A DNA stretch of 48,872 bases from Clostridium sp. (GCA_023664325.1 JAMPFS010000023.1:1-48872), one strand, 5' to 3'. Counted from the stretch's first letter, positions 23,873 through 32,370 are shown. The notes: generated by a model not told the origin, from the sequence alone. Numbers and translations: made by a program.

Positions 23873-25877
23873 AACACTTCGGATACTTTACAAGAAAGAA
23901 ATTTTAGATGTAGTAAGGGATAAGAAAACGATCTTTACCATGATTGTGCTGCCGATTATTTTATATCCGTTAATTTTTCTGGTCGCTATGCAGATTGTAT
24001 CGTTTATTACACAGACTCAGCGGGAACAGAACTATCTGATTGCATATCAGAATGTGGCAGATGCTGACCGTCAGGCTTTAAATAACTGGATTGCGGGCAG
24101 TGAGGATGGTCTTGACTATTCTATCAAAGAGGTGGAATCGGATACACCGGAGCAGGATTTGGAGAGTGAGATAATTGATGCATACATTACAACAAAAGAA
24201 AGCGATTCCCAGGTAATCTATGAGGTGCATTTTCTGTCCGCTGTGACAAATTCCTTGAGCGTGTCAGATTTCTTAGAGGAAGAGATTGATGCATTGGCAA
24301 AGCACAGGGCGGAACAGAATGTGAAAGAGGAAGGTCTTTCCGTCGAAAAGATTCTATATCCCGTAAAGGCTTCCCTGAAAGACCGTTCCAGCAACGAAAG
24401 CGCCATTGGAAGTATTTTGGGCAGCATTATTCCATTTTTGATGGTTACCAGCATTTTGATGGGTTCCATGTATCCGGCGATTGATGCTACTGCGGGAGAA
24501 AAGGAACGGGGAACCTTAGAGACGCTGCTCACTCTGCCGGTGGGGAATATGGAACTTATCATGAGTAAATTTCTGTCTGTGGCGACGATTGCTGTTGTCT
24601 CGGTATTTGTCAATGTGCTTTCGATGGGTGGAATTGCGCTTTATTTATATGCGACCGTAAGCTCACTGGCAGAAAACAAAGCGGAGTTTCGTGCCGGAAG
24701 CTTCGTGCCGGCAATCCTGATTTCGATTGTGTGTGTCATTGCATTTGCATTGTTTATGAGCGCAGTCGTGATGTGTATCTGTGCTTTTGCCAAGAGTTTT
24801 AAGGAGGCAAATAACTATATCACGCCGCTTACCCTGGTTGTGCTGCTGACTGCATATATTGGATTTATACCCAATATTGAACTTACGGATGTTACGGCAT
24901 TTGTGCCGGTGGCGAATATCTGTCTGCTGATGAAGAATTTGCTGGTGTTCAAATATGATTTTGCGAGAATCCTGATTGTACTGTTAAGCAATGTGTTGTA
25001 TGCATTTCTGGCAGTATGGGTGCTTTCTAAAATCTATAACAGCGAATCTGTCCTGTTTGGGGAGTCCTTCAGTGGAATCAAACTGTTTGAACGCCGGAAA
25101 AATATTACGAAGGGAAGTCTTCCATCCGTATCTGAGAGCTTGCTTGTTTTGGTGGTGGCGCTGCTTTTAATGGTTTATGTGGGAGGGCTTTTCTCACTTA
25201 AGGCGCCGGTGTTTGGAGTGATTTTGCCGCAGATCTTTATCGGCTTGCTGCCGGTTGCAGCATGCCTGTATATCAAAGCGGATATGAAACAGGTGTTTTT
25301 AGTGAAAGCTCCAAAGCCGAAGCAGATGTTAGGCGCTGTGCTTATGTGGCTTGGCGCAGGGAGCGGCGCGCTGCTTCTTGGCAATTTGCTGAGTATGGCA
25401 TTTCCGGACAGCAGCCGGAACTTAAATGATGAATATATGAGTATTTTAGACGGTATTCCGTTTGTGGGAGGGCTGTTTTTGATAGCGCTTTTACCTGCTG
25501 TCTGTGAGGAGATGATGTATCGGGGATACATATTTACAGCGGTGAAACAGAAGATGACACTGGCAAAGGCGATTCTTTTGGTTTCGTTCCTGTTTGGGCT
25601 GAGCCATTTAAGCCTTATAAAGTTGCTGCCGACAATGCTGCTTGGTGTTGCGCTGGCATATGCGGCTGAACAAACGGGCAGTATATTCGTGTCGTCGCTC
25701 ATACATTTTCTGAACAATGCATTTTCGGTTTTTGTATTATATTATGGAACAGAAATTGCATGGCTAAATGACGAGGAATTAGGAATACCTATGGTAATCG
25801 GCATGGTTGTTTTATTGTTTGTGGCAACACCGCTTGGCGTTTTGTGCATCAGGGAGAAGACGGCAGATATTTCATGA
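23862..25877 (+). CDS. ABC-2 permease fused to CPBP intramembrane protease (NatB-like)
   Basis: This 671-residue membrane protein joins two modules. Residues 1-400 form an ABC-2 permease with a first helix near 25, a large extracytoplasmic loop (about 50-180) and a helix bundle ('GSMYPAIDATAGEKERGTLETLLTLP' is typical). Residues 410-671 form a CPBP (CAAX-protease/bacteriocin-processing) domain. Its motif 1 is EEMMYRG (Glu 549, Glu 550, Arg 554), motif 2 has the His in FGLSHLSL (about 582), and motif 3 is SSLIHFLNN. All catalytic residues are present, so the protease may be active. It starts at ATG 23862, overlapping the ATPase gene. Confidence 0.87.
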   Translation: MNYKTLRILYKKEILDVVRDKKTIFTMIVLPIILYPLIFLVAMQIVSFITQTQREQNYLIAYQNVADADRQALNNWIAGSEDGLDYSIKEVESDTPEQDLESEIIDAYITTKESDSQVIYEVHFLSAVTNSLSVSDFLEEEIDALAKHRAEQNVKEEGLSVEKILYPVKASLKDRSSNESAIGSILGSIIPFLMVTSILMGSMYPAIDATAGEKERGTLETLLTLPVGNMELIMSKFLSVATIAVVSVFVNVLSMGGIALYLYATVSSLAENKAEFRAGSFVPAILISIVCVIAFALFMSAVVMCICAFAKSFKEANNYITPLTLVVLLTAYIGFIPNIELTDVTAFVPVANICLLMKNLLVFKYDFARILIVLLSNVLYAFLAVWVLSKIYNSESVLFGESFSGIKLFERRKNITKGSLPSVSESLLVLVVALLLMVYVGGLFSLKAPVFGVILPQIFIGLLPVAACLYIKADMKQVFLVKAPKPKQMLGAVLMWLGAGSGALLLGNLLSMAFPDSSRNLNDEYMSILDGIPFVGGLFLIALLPAVCEEMMYRGYIFTAVKQKMTLAKAILLVSFLFGLSHLSLIKLLPTMLLGVALAYAAEQTGSIFVSSLIHFLNNAFSVFVLYYGTEIAWLNDEELGIPMVIGMVVLLFVATPLGVLCIREKTADIS

Positions 25878-25905
25878 AAGATTAGGAATAGCGGAGGTAT
25901 ATATT

Positions 25906-26958
25906 ATGAACAGAACATGGAAACAGAAATTTGTGAAGGGTCTCATGATGTGGCTGTTTGTGTTTGTGGCATGGGCGGCATTTGGTACCCTGGAAGTTTT
26001 GGCAAGTCAAATGAATGAGGCGGAAGCCTCACAGGAAACAACGCAGGATCCTTCCCCGAAGGTATATGAAAAACCGGGAACTCCCAGGCTTACTGCGAAA
26101 TATGAGCAAAAAAAGGTCAAGCTGACATGGAAAAAGGTCAAACGCGCAGAGACATATCTGGTATACAGAAAAAATAAAAAAGGAAAATATGTCAAAATTG
26201 GGGAGACACAAAAACTGGCATATTCCGATAAGAACGTACAAAAGGGAAATTATTATACTTATAAGGTAATCGCCGGTTATAAGGCTGACGGGAAAACCGT
26301 GAAGGGATCATGGAGCAAAGCCTGCAAAGTGTTGGCGGATACCATAGATCCAAAGAAAAAGATGATTGCGCTGACATTTGATGATGGTCCCGGGCCATAT
26401 ACAAAGGATATTGTAAAGTGCCTTAAGAAAAATAACAGCACGGCAACTTTTTTTGTCGTGGGAAACCGGGTAAACTCTTACAAAGGCGCAGTCAAGGAGG
26501 CTTATAAGGCGGGCTGTGAGATTGGCAATCACAGTTTTAACCACAGCAATCTTGCGAAATTGTCAGAGGAGTCAGTGGCAAAGCAGATGCGGGATACGGA
26601 CAAAAGGGTGAAAAAGATTACCGGAAAGAATACGACAGTGGTGCGTGTTCCGTACGGTGAAACCGGAGGCAGTGTAAAGAGCGCCGTGGGAAAGCCGATT
26701 GTTTTATGGTCAATTGATACGTTGGACTGGAAAACAAGGAACAAAAGCAAAACGGTGTCAGCTGTTATGGGGCATGTACAGGATGGGGATATTGTCCTTA
26801 TGCATGACATTCATAAGGAAACAAAGGCTGCGGCACTGGAATTGATTCCGAAACTCAGAAAACAGGGCTACCAGCTTGTAACGGTCAGTGAACTGGCAAA
26901 ATACCGTGGCTATAAACTGAAAAAGGGTTCGGTATACAGAAATTTCAGAAAGAAATAA
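25906..26958 (+). CDS. Secreted polysaccharide deacetylase with FN3-like domain
   Basis: This 350-residue protein has an N-terminal signal/anchor helix (residues 7-30), a Ser/Thr/Pro linker, an FN3-like beta domain (about 48-140) and a NodB deacetylase domain (about 153-330). All five NodB motifs are readable: TFDDGP (157-162, catalytic Asp 159 and metal Asp 160), the metal triad H-S-F-N-H (His 209, His 213), RVPYGE, the Trp in LDW, and LMHDIH. It should remove acetyl groups from peptidoglycan or another polysaccharide outside the cell. The ATG at 25906 has GGAGG 9 bases upstream; the longer frame from 25807 overlaps the permease gene and is not used. Confidence 0.9.
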   Translation: MNRTWKQKFVKGLMMWLFVFVAWAAFGTLEVLASQMNEAEASQETTQDPSPKVYEKPGTPRLTAKYEQKKVKLTWKKVKRAETYLVYRKNKKGKYVKIGETQKLAYSDKNVQKGNYYTYKVIAGYKADGKTVKGSWSKACKVLADTIDPKKKMIALTFDDGPGPYTKDIVKCLKKNNSTATFFVVGNRVNSYKGAVKEAYKAGCEIGNHSFNHSNLAKLSEESVAKQMRDTDKRVKKITGKNTTVVRVPYGETGGSVKSAVGKPIVLWSIDTLDWKTRNKSKTVSAVMGHVQDGDIVLMHDIHKETKAAALELIPKLRKQGYQLVTVSELAKYRGYKLKKGSVYRNFRKK

Positions 26959-27009
26959 ATCGGGGTTTGGAGTCTTTGATTTACCATACCGCAAAAAAGG
27001 AGATATCAC

Positions 27010-27576
27010 ATGCCGGAGGACAGGAGAGTACGCAAGACGAAAAAAGCAATACAGGATGTTTTTTGTGAGATGACAAAGGAAAAAAATCTCAATGAAATCA
27101 CAGTGAAGGAGCTTTGCGCGAAAGCGGATATTAATAAAAGCACATTTTATCTGCACTACCATGATATTTATGATTTGGCAGAACAGATACAGGATACTTT
27201 AATCCGGGATGTATGTGCAATTATTGATGAATACCCTTATGAAGAGACGATTGCAAAAGCGCCGGAAATGTGGATCAAAATTGCACGGACGCATTTTAAA
27301 GATTCCAATGATTTAGGTTCCATAATGAGCCGGACGGGAATGCTGCCGTTGATCCGCAAGTTTGAATGTGCAGTAATCGAGCATATTATGAATAAGTTTG
27401 TTTTGGCAGGAATGGAGCGCAATTCGGAAAGCTTTTTTCAGCATCATTTATATGTTACCTTTGTGATTAATGGATATTTGGGTGTGCTGCGGGAGTTTGA
27501 TGTCTCGGAGATGGAGGCTGCAATGGTGGAGGTTTCTAAGCGCCTGGCAACAGGGTTTAATATTGTAATCGAATAA
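27010..27576 (+). CDS. TetR-family transcriptional regulator
   Basis: This 188-residue regulator has an N-terminal TetR helix-turn-helix (about residues 10-58, 'LNEITVKELCAKADINKSTFYLHYHDIYDLAEQI'), in which KSTFYLHY is the recognition-helix pattern. The C-terminal half resembles the TetR_C_7-type ligand region of phage/plasmid and Firmicutes regulators. An AAAAAAGGAG site lies 7 bases before the ATG. It lies just upstream of, and probably in one unit with, the alpha/beta hydrolase gene. It may control that gene or the deacetylase before it. Confidence 0.9.
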   Translation: MPEDRRVRKTKKAIQDVFCEMTKEKNLNEITVKELCAKADINKSTFYLHYHDIYDLAEQIQDTLIRDVCAIIDEYPYEETIAKAPEMWIKIARTHFKDSNDLGSIMSRTGMLPLIRKFECAVIEHIMNKFVLAGMERNSESFFQHHLYVTFVINGYLGVLREFDVSEMEAAMVEVSKRLATGFNIVIE

Positions 27577-27587
27577 GGAGGCTATTT

Positions 27588-28535
27588 ATGCGAATCACAA
27601 AAAGGACATTTTCTTTTCCATCCAAATATGATGGTGTAAAAATACATGGGATTTGTATGATTCCGGAGAATCCAATTGGCATTTTCCAGATGGTTCATGG
27701 AATGAGTGAGCATAAGGAACGTTTTCTGCCATTTATGGAATGGATGGCAGAACAGGGATATGTTGCACTGATGCATGATAACAGGGGGCATGGAGAAAGT
27801 ATCAAACAGCCGGAAGATATTGGATATTGCTATGCATCAAAGGAGAAAGGATATATAGAAGATATTTATGCTGTCACCCGCCATATACGGAAACAGTTTC
27901 CGGATTTGCCGCTTGTGCTGTATGGACATAGCATGGGTTCGCTTGGTGTTCGTTCTTATATAAGAAAACATGATGAAGCAGTGGATGGACTGATCGTTTC
28001 CGGATGCCCTGCTTATAACCGGGCAGTAAAGCCGGCAAAGCTTTTGGTAAGGGCGGTTGCGCTTTTGAAAGGGGATCAATACCGGTCGCCATTTATGCAA
28101 AAGCTTGTCGTTGGAAATTTTGAGAGAGTGTTTAAGAAGGAGAACCGTCAGTTTGCATGGCTGGCAGCCAAAGAGGATGTGGCAGAAAAATTTCAGGCAG
28201 ATCCATTATGCAGCTTCACATATACGTTAAACGGCTTTATGACGCTGCTGAATTTGGAAAGCATCACATATACGAGGGGAGGATTTGAGGTAAAGCAGCC
28301 CAAACTTCCGATTTTGTTTGTTTCCGGGCAGGATGATCCGTGTTATGTGAGTGAAAAAAAGTGGAGGCAGGCGGTAGAGAGGTTATCGAAACTTGGATAC
28401 GAAAATATTACGGAAATCCGCTACAAGGGTCTTCGCCATGAGATACATAATGAGGAGGAATACGAAAAAGTATTTCGGGATATGGAATCATTCTGTGCCG
28501 GAATTGTTAAAAATCATTATGAGAGTAATGCCTGA
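27588..28535 (+). CDS. Alpha/beta hydrolase (monoglyceride-lipase-like)
   Basis: This 315-residue hydrolase matches the serine aminopeptidase S33 / monoacylglycerol lipase group. The nucleophile elbow is GHSMGS (Ser 115), the oxyanion HGM is at 'MVHGMSEHKERF', the acid is probably the Asp of SGQDDP, and the His is in GLRHEIHNE. There is no signal peptide, so it acts in the cytosol, probably on a lipid ester. The gene starts 11 bases after the TetR gene behind AAGGAGG, so the two share a transcript and the regulator may sense the lipid or its product. Confidence 0.87.
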   Translation: MRITKRTFSFPSKYDGVKIHGICMIPENPIGIFQMVHGMSEHKERFLPFMEWMAEQGYVALMHDNRGHGESIKQPEDIGYCYASKEKGYIEDIYAVTRHIRKQFPDLPLVLYGHSMGSLGVRSYIRKHDEAVDGLIVSGCPAYNRAVKPAKLLVRAVALLKGDQYRSPFMQKLVVGNFERVFKKENRQFAWLAAKEDVAEKFQADPLCSFTYTLNGFMTLLNLESITYTRGGFEVKQPKLPILFVSGQDDPCYVSEKKWRQAVERLSKLGYENITEIRYKGLRHEIHNEEEYEKVFRDMESFCAGIVKNHYESNA

Positions 28536-28588
28536 CACCATATGTTGTATGAAATAAATGCCAACGGCTAAAAATAGTGTTTTGGGGC

Positions 28589-28617
28589 TTGATTTTTCAA
28601 AAAATAGCAAGTATAAT
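28589..28617 (+). promoter_or_regulatory. Sigma-A-type promoter for the YjfB-like gene
   Basis: TTGATT (28589-28594) and TATAAT (28612-28617) are spaced by 17 bases, 38 bases before the YjfB-like start. Its own terminator follows the gene, so this is a single-gene unit. Confidence 0.7.
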
Positions 28618-28655
28618 AGGTACAGTGAAATGCGATAGACAGAAAGGAAGATATT

Positions 28656-28841
28656 ATGGAGATTCAAGGATTAGGGTTATCCTCAACCGTTCTTTCAAAC
28701 GCAAATACAAGCTCGGCTGTAGGGATAGCGCTGCTTGACAAAGCATTGGCTGCCGACCAGGAGAACAGTGATTCATTGGTTAAAATGTTGGAGCGTTCTG
28801 TGAATCCATTGGTTGGGCAGAATATTGATATCAGAATATAG
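28656..28841 (+). CDS. YjfB-like putative motility peptide
   Basis: This 61-residue protein matches the YjfB-family pattern of small proteins: 'SSTVLSNANTSSAVGIALLDKALAADQENSDSLVKMLERSVNPLVGQNIDIRI', an amphipathic helix followed by the conserved VNPLVGQNIDIRI ending. Related peptides are found in flagellated Clostridia and Bacilli and are often annotated as putative motility proteins; no mechanism is established. It has its own promoter and terminator. An AAAGGAAG site precedes the ATG. A separate CheW gene at 36999 is the only other motility-related gene in the window. Confidence 0.8.
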   Translation: MEIQGLGLSSTVLSNANTSSAVGIALLDKALAADQENSDSLVKMLERSVNPLVGQNIDIRI

Positions 28842-28846
28842 GAAAG

Positions 28847-28876
28847 ATGCACCGGACGGATTCTGGTGCATTTTTT
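28847..28876 (+). terminator. Terminator after YjfB-like gene
   Basis: ATGCACC (28847-28853) pairs with GGTGCAT (28865-28871) and TTTTTT follows. This is a clear intrinsic terminator 5 bases after the stop. Confidence 0.85.
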
Positions 28877-28946
28877 CTGCCCCATACATGCATATCGGTG
28901 AAAGCAGTGCTGCGGGCGCCTGATATAAATAAAAAAATGCAGCCGG

Positions 28947-28993
28947 TTGACAAGCCGGATACCCTTTGTTATAATTTTAACGATTATAACAAA
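28947..28993 (+). promoter_or_regulatory. Consensus promoter with palindromic operator over the -10
   Basis: TTGACA (28947-28952) and TATAAT (28970-28975) are perfect consensus boxes 17 bases apart. AGCCGG stands on each side of the -35 box. The -10 lies inside a perfect 11-bp palindrome: TTTGTTATAAT (28965-28975), 7-base spacer, ATTATAACAAA (28983-28993). A protein bound there would block the promoter, so repression is likely. The regulator is not known. Confidence 0.8.
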
Positions 28994-29008
28994 GCAGTAA
29001 GAGGTGTA

Positions 29009-29044
29009 ATGAATTTCCCATATGAATATGGGAGTGAGATTTAA
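29009..29044 (+). CDS. Possible 11-codon leader peptide upstream of NlpC/P60 gene
   Basis: The reading frame MNFPYEYGSEI starts with ATG behind AGAGGTG and stops with TAA just before the AAGAAGGAGG site of the next gene. Its DNA includes the palindrome CCCATAT-GA-ATATGGG (29017-29032). It might couple translation or be chance; there is no direct support. Confidence 0.25.
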   Translation: MNFPYEYGSEI

Positions 29045-29058
29045 GAAGGAGGTTCATT

Positions 29059-30165
29059 GTGAAGAAAAAAGTTATTTTAGGATGTGCGCTTTTAGCAATG
29101 GGAACAACAGGAGTTATCGCTCCGGCATTTGTTAGTAAGGCAGATATATTAGATGATTCAACAGTTGGAATTACATATGCAGTGGACGAGTATGTGAACA
29201 ACTTACAGATAAAAGAAATAAAAGAAGAGGATATTCAGCAAGAGGAAGAGGCGGAACAGCCAACCTGCAAGTATCCGGAGTTTGAGGGAAAATGCCTTGC
29301 CTATGTGGAGGAGGCTGTAAATGTCAGAAAAGAACCGGATGAGGAGTCAGAAAGAGTAGGAAGTCTTCCGGTACATGGAATTGCGTTGGTTGTTGAAAAA
29401 GGTGATACATGGACAAAGATTGAGTCAGGAATCACGCTTGGATATGTAAGAAATGATTTCCTGTTATTTGGGGATCAGGCAGGAGCTTATGCGGAAGAGA
29501 CCTGCCCTAAGGTAGCGAAAGTGAATACCGTTACACTCAATGTCCGTGCAGAACAGGATGAGAGCAGTGATTGTCTTACTCAGATTCCGGAAGGTGAGTC
29601 CTATGAGGTTATATCAAGAGATGATGATGTGGATGGCTGGACTTATTTAAGGGTTGACTCGGATATTGAAGGTTATGTATCTTCTGAATTTGTGGATGTT
29701 TCTTATGGTTTTTCCCATGCGATTTCGGTTGCAGAAGAGGAAGAGATCCGTCTGCAAAGGGAACGTGAAGAGGCTGCAAGGCTTGCGGAAATGACAAGCA
29801 CAAAGCGTCAGGAAATTGTGAATTATGCATTGCAGTTCGTTGGCAATCCTTATGTATATGGTGGAACAAGCCTTACAAATGGTACGGATTGTTCCGGCTT
29901 TACCATGAGTGTATATGCTCATTTTGGATACGGAATCCCAAGAACGGCAGCGGCGCAGATGCAGGGGCTGTCCAGTGTTAGTTTGGATTCTATCCAGCCG
30001 GGTGATTTGTTGTTTTACAAAGATAAAAATGGCGGAATCGGTCATGTTACCATGTACATTGGTGGAGGACAGGTGGTACATGCCAGCAGCAGCACAACGG
30101 GTATTATCATTTCAAATGTAGGTTACCGGACACCGTGTGGCGCAGCGCGTATTATCTGGGATTAA
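29059..30165 (+). CDS. Secreted NlpC/P60 peptidoglycan hydrolase with two SH3 domains
   Basis: This 368-residue exported protein has a signal peptide (residues 1-28), an acidic linker, two bacterial SH3 domains (about 78-140 and 152-217, each with the NVRxE pattern), a charged helical linker and an NlpC/P60 domain (about 255-368). The catalytic Cys is in 'NGTDCSGFTMSVYAHFGYGIPRTAAAQM', and the His residues in 'GGIGHVTMYIG' and 'VVHASSS'. It should cut peptidoglycan stem peptides outside the cell; the SH3 domains bind the wall. The start is a GTG with AAGAAGGAGG 6 bases upstream. It has its own strong, repressible-looking promoter and its own terminator. Confidence 0.93.
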   Translation: MKKKVILGCALLAMGTTGVIAPAFVSKADILDDSTVGITYAVDEYVNNLQIKEIKEEDIQQEEEAEQPTCKYPEFEGKCLAYVEEAVNVRKEPDEESERVGSLPVHGIALVVEKGDTWTKIESGITLGYVRNDFLLFGDQAGAYAEETCPKVAKVNTVTLNVRAEQDESSDCLTQIPEGESYEVISRDDDVDGWTYLRVDSDIEGYVSSEFVDVSYGFSHAISVAEEEEIRLQREREEAARLAEMTSTKRQEIVNYALQFVGNPYVYGGTSLTNGTDCSGFTMSVYAHFGYGIPRTAAAQMQGLSSVSLDSIQPGDLLFYKDKNGGIGHVTMYIGGGQVVHASSSTTGIIISNVGYRTPCGAARIIWD

Positions 30166-30174
30166 TGGAAATGC

Positions 30175-30218
30175 AAAACTGTTATATAGATATCATGTAT
30201 CTATATAACAGTTTTTTT
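30175..30218 (+). terminator. Strong terminator after NlpC/P60 gene
   Basis: ACTGTTATATAGATA (30178-30192) and TATCTATATAACAGT (30198-30212) form a perfect 15-bp stem with loop TCATG, with an A-run before it and a 7-T run after it. Confidence 0.9.
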
Positions 30219-30249
30219 GATATTTGATTAGGAAAATGGAGGAAGATTT

Positions 30250-31938
30250 ATGAGAAATGAAATCAAAGGCAGATGGATATGGATGTTTTTGTTTGTATGT
30301 TTTGGCGTTTTGGAACAGGCAGGCGAAGTGGATGCTGCATCACAAATCGAATATGATTATATAGTTACTGATTCGCAGTACAAGGTGGATCCTACAGATA
30401 AGGTCTCTGATATAGAGGGGATTCAAAGCGTGCTGGATAAAGCAATCGGTTCTGAGAAAATGGTAACGGTTTATTTTCCGGCAGGAGATTATTATGTGGA
30501 CAAAACAATAAAGGTATACTCCAATACGCACATTATTCTGGATGATAAAGCGGTAATCCACCGAATGGACAGTTTGATTGATAATGGACTCTTGTATAAT
30601 GTTGATCAGAATGGAAAAAGAAATGTGGTAGGCGGATATGATATGTCTGAAAATATTATTTTAGAAGGAGGAGTCTGGGATGGTGGCAATACGAAGCTTG
30701 CCAAGAAAGGAACGGATGTTATTCGTATTGACCATGCTAAAAATATTACGATTCAGAATTGTGTGATGAAAAACACGTATGACTGCCATATTTTAGAGCT
30801 GGTAGGCGTTAAAAATGGATTGGTTCGTGCATGTACTTTTACAGGATTTCGGTATAAGAAGGGAAAAGAGAAAAATTATACATATGCCAGAGAGGCAATA
30901 CAGTTGGAAACTGCCTGGACTAGTAATGAAAAGAATTTAAAAGATGTGAATTCTGCCTGGGCAAAGGGGTCTGTTATTGATGGAACTTCCTGCCAGCAGG
31001 TAACAGTGACAGAGTGCAAATTCATTGATACACCTTGTGGCGTTGGACAGCACCGCTATACAAAGAGCGGAAAATACAGAAATAAAAATATTACCATCAG
31101 TAACAATACATTTGATTGTTCTACCAAATTGAAATACTGTAAGATTGCCATTACATGCTGTGGAACGAATGGACTTAATATTTATGATAATGTAGTGAAA
31201 GGCCCGTACCGTTTTGCAATGCATGTTTTAGCCTCAGATGATGTCACGATTGAAAGAAATCAAATCAAAGGAATTTCCATGAATGGAATTATGGTAGATA
31301 AAGGAAAGGTTACTGCAATTCGGGAGAATAGTCTGAGTAATATAGGAAAACACGGAATTTCTGTGGGTGGTGGTTCTATTAAGGATATTTCAAAAAATGT
31401 GATAGACGGCACAAAGCAAAATGGAATCTGTGTGGATGATGGTACAGTAACAGGGATTACGGAAAATGTGATAAAGAATGTAAGCAAGCATGGGATTTCT
31501 ATCGCAAAGGGCAAAAAGATTACCGTTAAAAAAATTTCAAATAACACAATTAGCGCGGCAAAGCAAAATGGAATTTGTGTGGATGCGGGCAAGATAACGA
31601 ATATTACAGGGAATACCATTAAAAATGTAAAGAGACATGGTATTTCTATTGTAGGTGGAACAATTGGAACAGGAAAAAAGAGTACAAACGGAATACAGAG
31701 CAATACCATTCATACCTGTAAACAAAATGGGATTAGTGTATCAGGGAAGGGCAAGGTTTCTTCTATAGGGAAAAATAAGATTACAAATGTGAAGAACAAT
31801 GGAATTTCTCTGACAGAAAAAGCAAGAGTCTATTGGATTGTAAAGAACAATATAAAGAAGTGTAAAAAACATGGTATTTGGAATGGAATTAATACTGTTA
31901 AGGTAAAAATAAAAGGAAATAAGGGAAAAACAAAATAA
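30250..31938 (+). CDS. Secreted right-handed parallel beta-helix protein
   Basis: This 562-residue protein has a signal peptide (about residues 1-28, ending in VDAAS) and a pectate-lyase-like beta-helix over the rest. The N-terminal part (about 40-130) has the capping and 'VYFPAGDYYVDKTIKV' pattern seen at the start of polysaccharide lyases and glycoside hydrolases. From about residue 340 to 540 there is a regular ladder of coils that alternate KHGIS and KQNGI. The C-terminus is very basic (KVKIKGNKGKTK). It probably binds or cuts a polysaccharide at the surface; no catalytic set could be assigned by eye. It stands alone between a terminator and a long gene-free stretch. Confidence 0.85.
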   Translation: MRNEIKGRWIWMFLFVCFGVLEQAGEVDAASQIEYDYIVTDSQYKVDPTDKVSDIEGIQSVLDKAIGSEKMVTVYFPAGDYYVDKTIKVYSNTHIILDDKAVIHRMDSLIDNGLLYNVDQNGKRNVVGGYDMSENIILEGGVWDGGNTKLAKKGTDVIRIDHAKNITIQNCVMKNTYDCHILELVGVKNGLVRACTFTGFRYKKGKEKNYTYAREAIQLETAWTSNEKNLKDVNSAWAKGSVIDGTSCQQVTVTECKFIDTPCGVGQHRYTKSGKYRNKNITISNNTFDCSTKLKYCKIAITCCGTNGLNIYDNVVKGPYRFAMHVLASDDVTIERNQIKGISMNGIMVDKGKVTAIRENSLSNIGKHGISVGGGSIKDISKNVIDGTKQNGICVDDGTVTGITENVIKNVSKHGISIAKGKKITVKKISNNTISAAKQNGICVDAGKITNITGNTIKNVKRHGISIVGGTIGTGKKSTNGIQSNTIHTCKQNGISVSGKGKVSSIGKNKITNVKNNGISLTEKARVYWIVKNNIKKCKKHGIWNGINTVKVKIKGNKGKTK

Positions 31939-32044
31939 ATACCCCTATATCTTGAGATGGCGCACAATAGGGATGCGCAGAAAGAATTTTCAAATAATTT
32001 AAACAATATTTTGAAGGAGTACATTTGCTAAAATGCACAAAAAA

Positions 32045-32204
32045 TAATCCACATTATCCACCTTTTATAGGTGGATAATGTTATGTAAAGTGATTATGAC
32101 ACCGATTTTTGCACAGAAAAAGGAAGAAAAAAGCTTTAAAAATGGACTTATGCACAGAATTTTCCACATTATCCACAATTTTGGCAAGATAAGGGTGTGG
32201 ATAA
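32045..32204. promoter_or_regulatory. Cluster of eight DnaA-box-like 9-mers
   Basis: Against the DnaA-box consensus TTATNCACA these sites occur: TAATCCACA 32045-32053, TTATCCACC 32054-32062, its inverted copy 32070-32078, TTTTGCACA 32107-32115, TTATGCACA 32148-32156, TTTTCCACA 32160-32168, TTATCCACA 32169-32177, and inverted TTATCCACA at 32196-32204. Three are exact and five have one mismatch. Two pairs are directly adjacent. The inverted pair at 32052-32080 also makes an 11-bp hairpin. A DnaA-binding cluster that titrates or regulates is the likely function. Confidence 0.75.
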
Positions 32205-32370
32205 CATGAAAAGAAAACGAAAGTATGTTTTGTGAATATTTGCCGAAAAAAAATCTATTTTGAGAAAGCCATTGACAAATAAAATGTCGAAATAGGTTGA
32301 ACAATTGTATGAATTGACAGAAAATTTAATCAAGATTGATAGAAATTTCAAAAAATCTTTTGGATATTGA

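Noticed and set aside
28965..28993. WalR (cell-wall regulator) binding site
   Set aside because: WalR sites are direct repeats of TGTWAH with a 5-base gap. This is a true inverted repeat and lacks the second half in the right orientation.
28847..29044. A 65-codon frame starting at ATG 28847
   Set aside because: Its start codon lies inside the terminator stem of the previous gene, it runs over the consensus promoter, and it has no ribosome binding site. Only its last 11 codons (29009 on) could be a leader peptide.
32025..32078. 17-codon frame starting TTG behind GAAGGAG
   Set aside because: It lies across the DnaA boxes and hairpin, which explain the sequence better, and nothing suggests translation.
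32045..32370. Chromosomal replication origin
   Set aside because: DnaA boxes and AT-rich DNA fit, but the usual neighbours (dnaA, dnaN, recF, gyrB, rpmH) are absent and genes run in the same direction on both sides. A DnaA-titrating or regulatory cluster is more likely, though GC skew was not computed.
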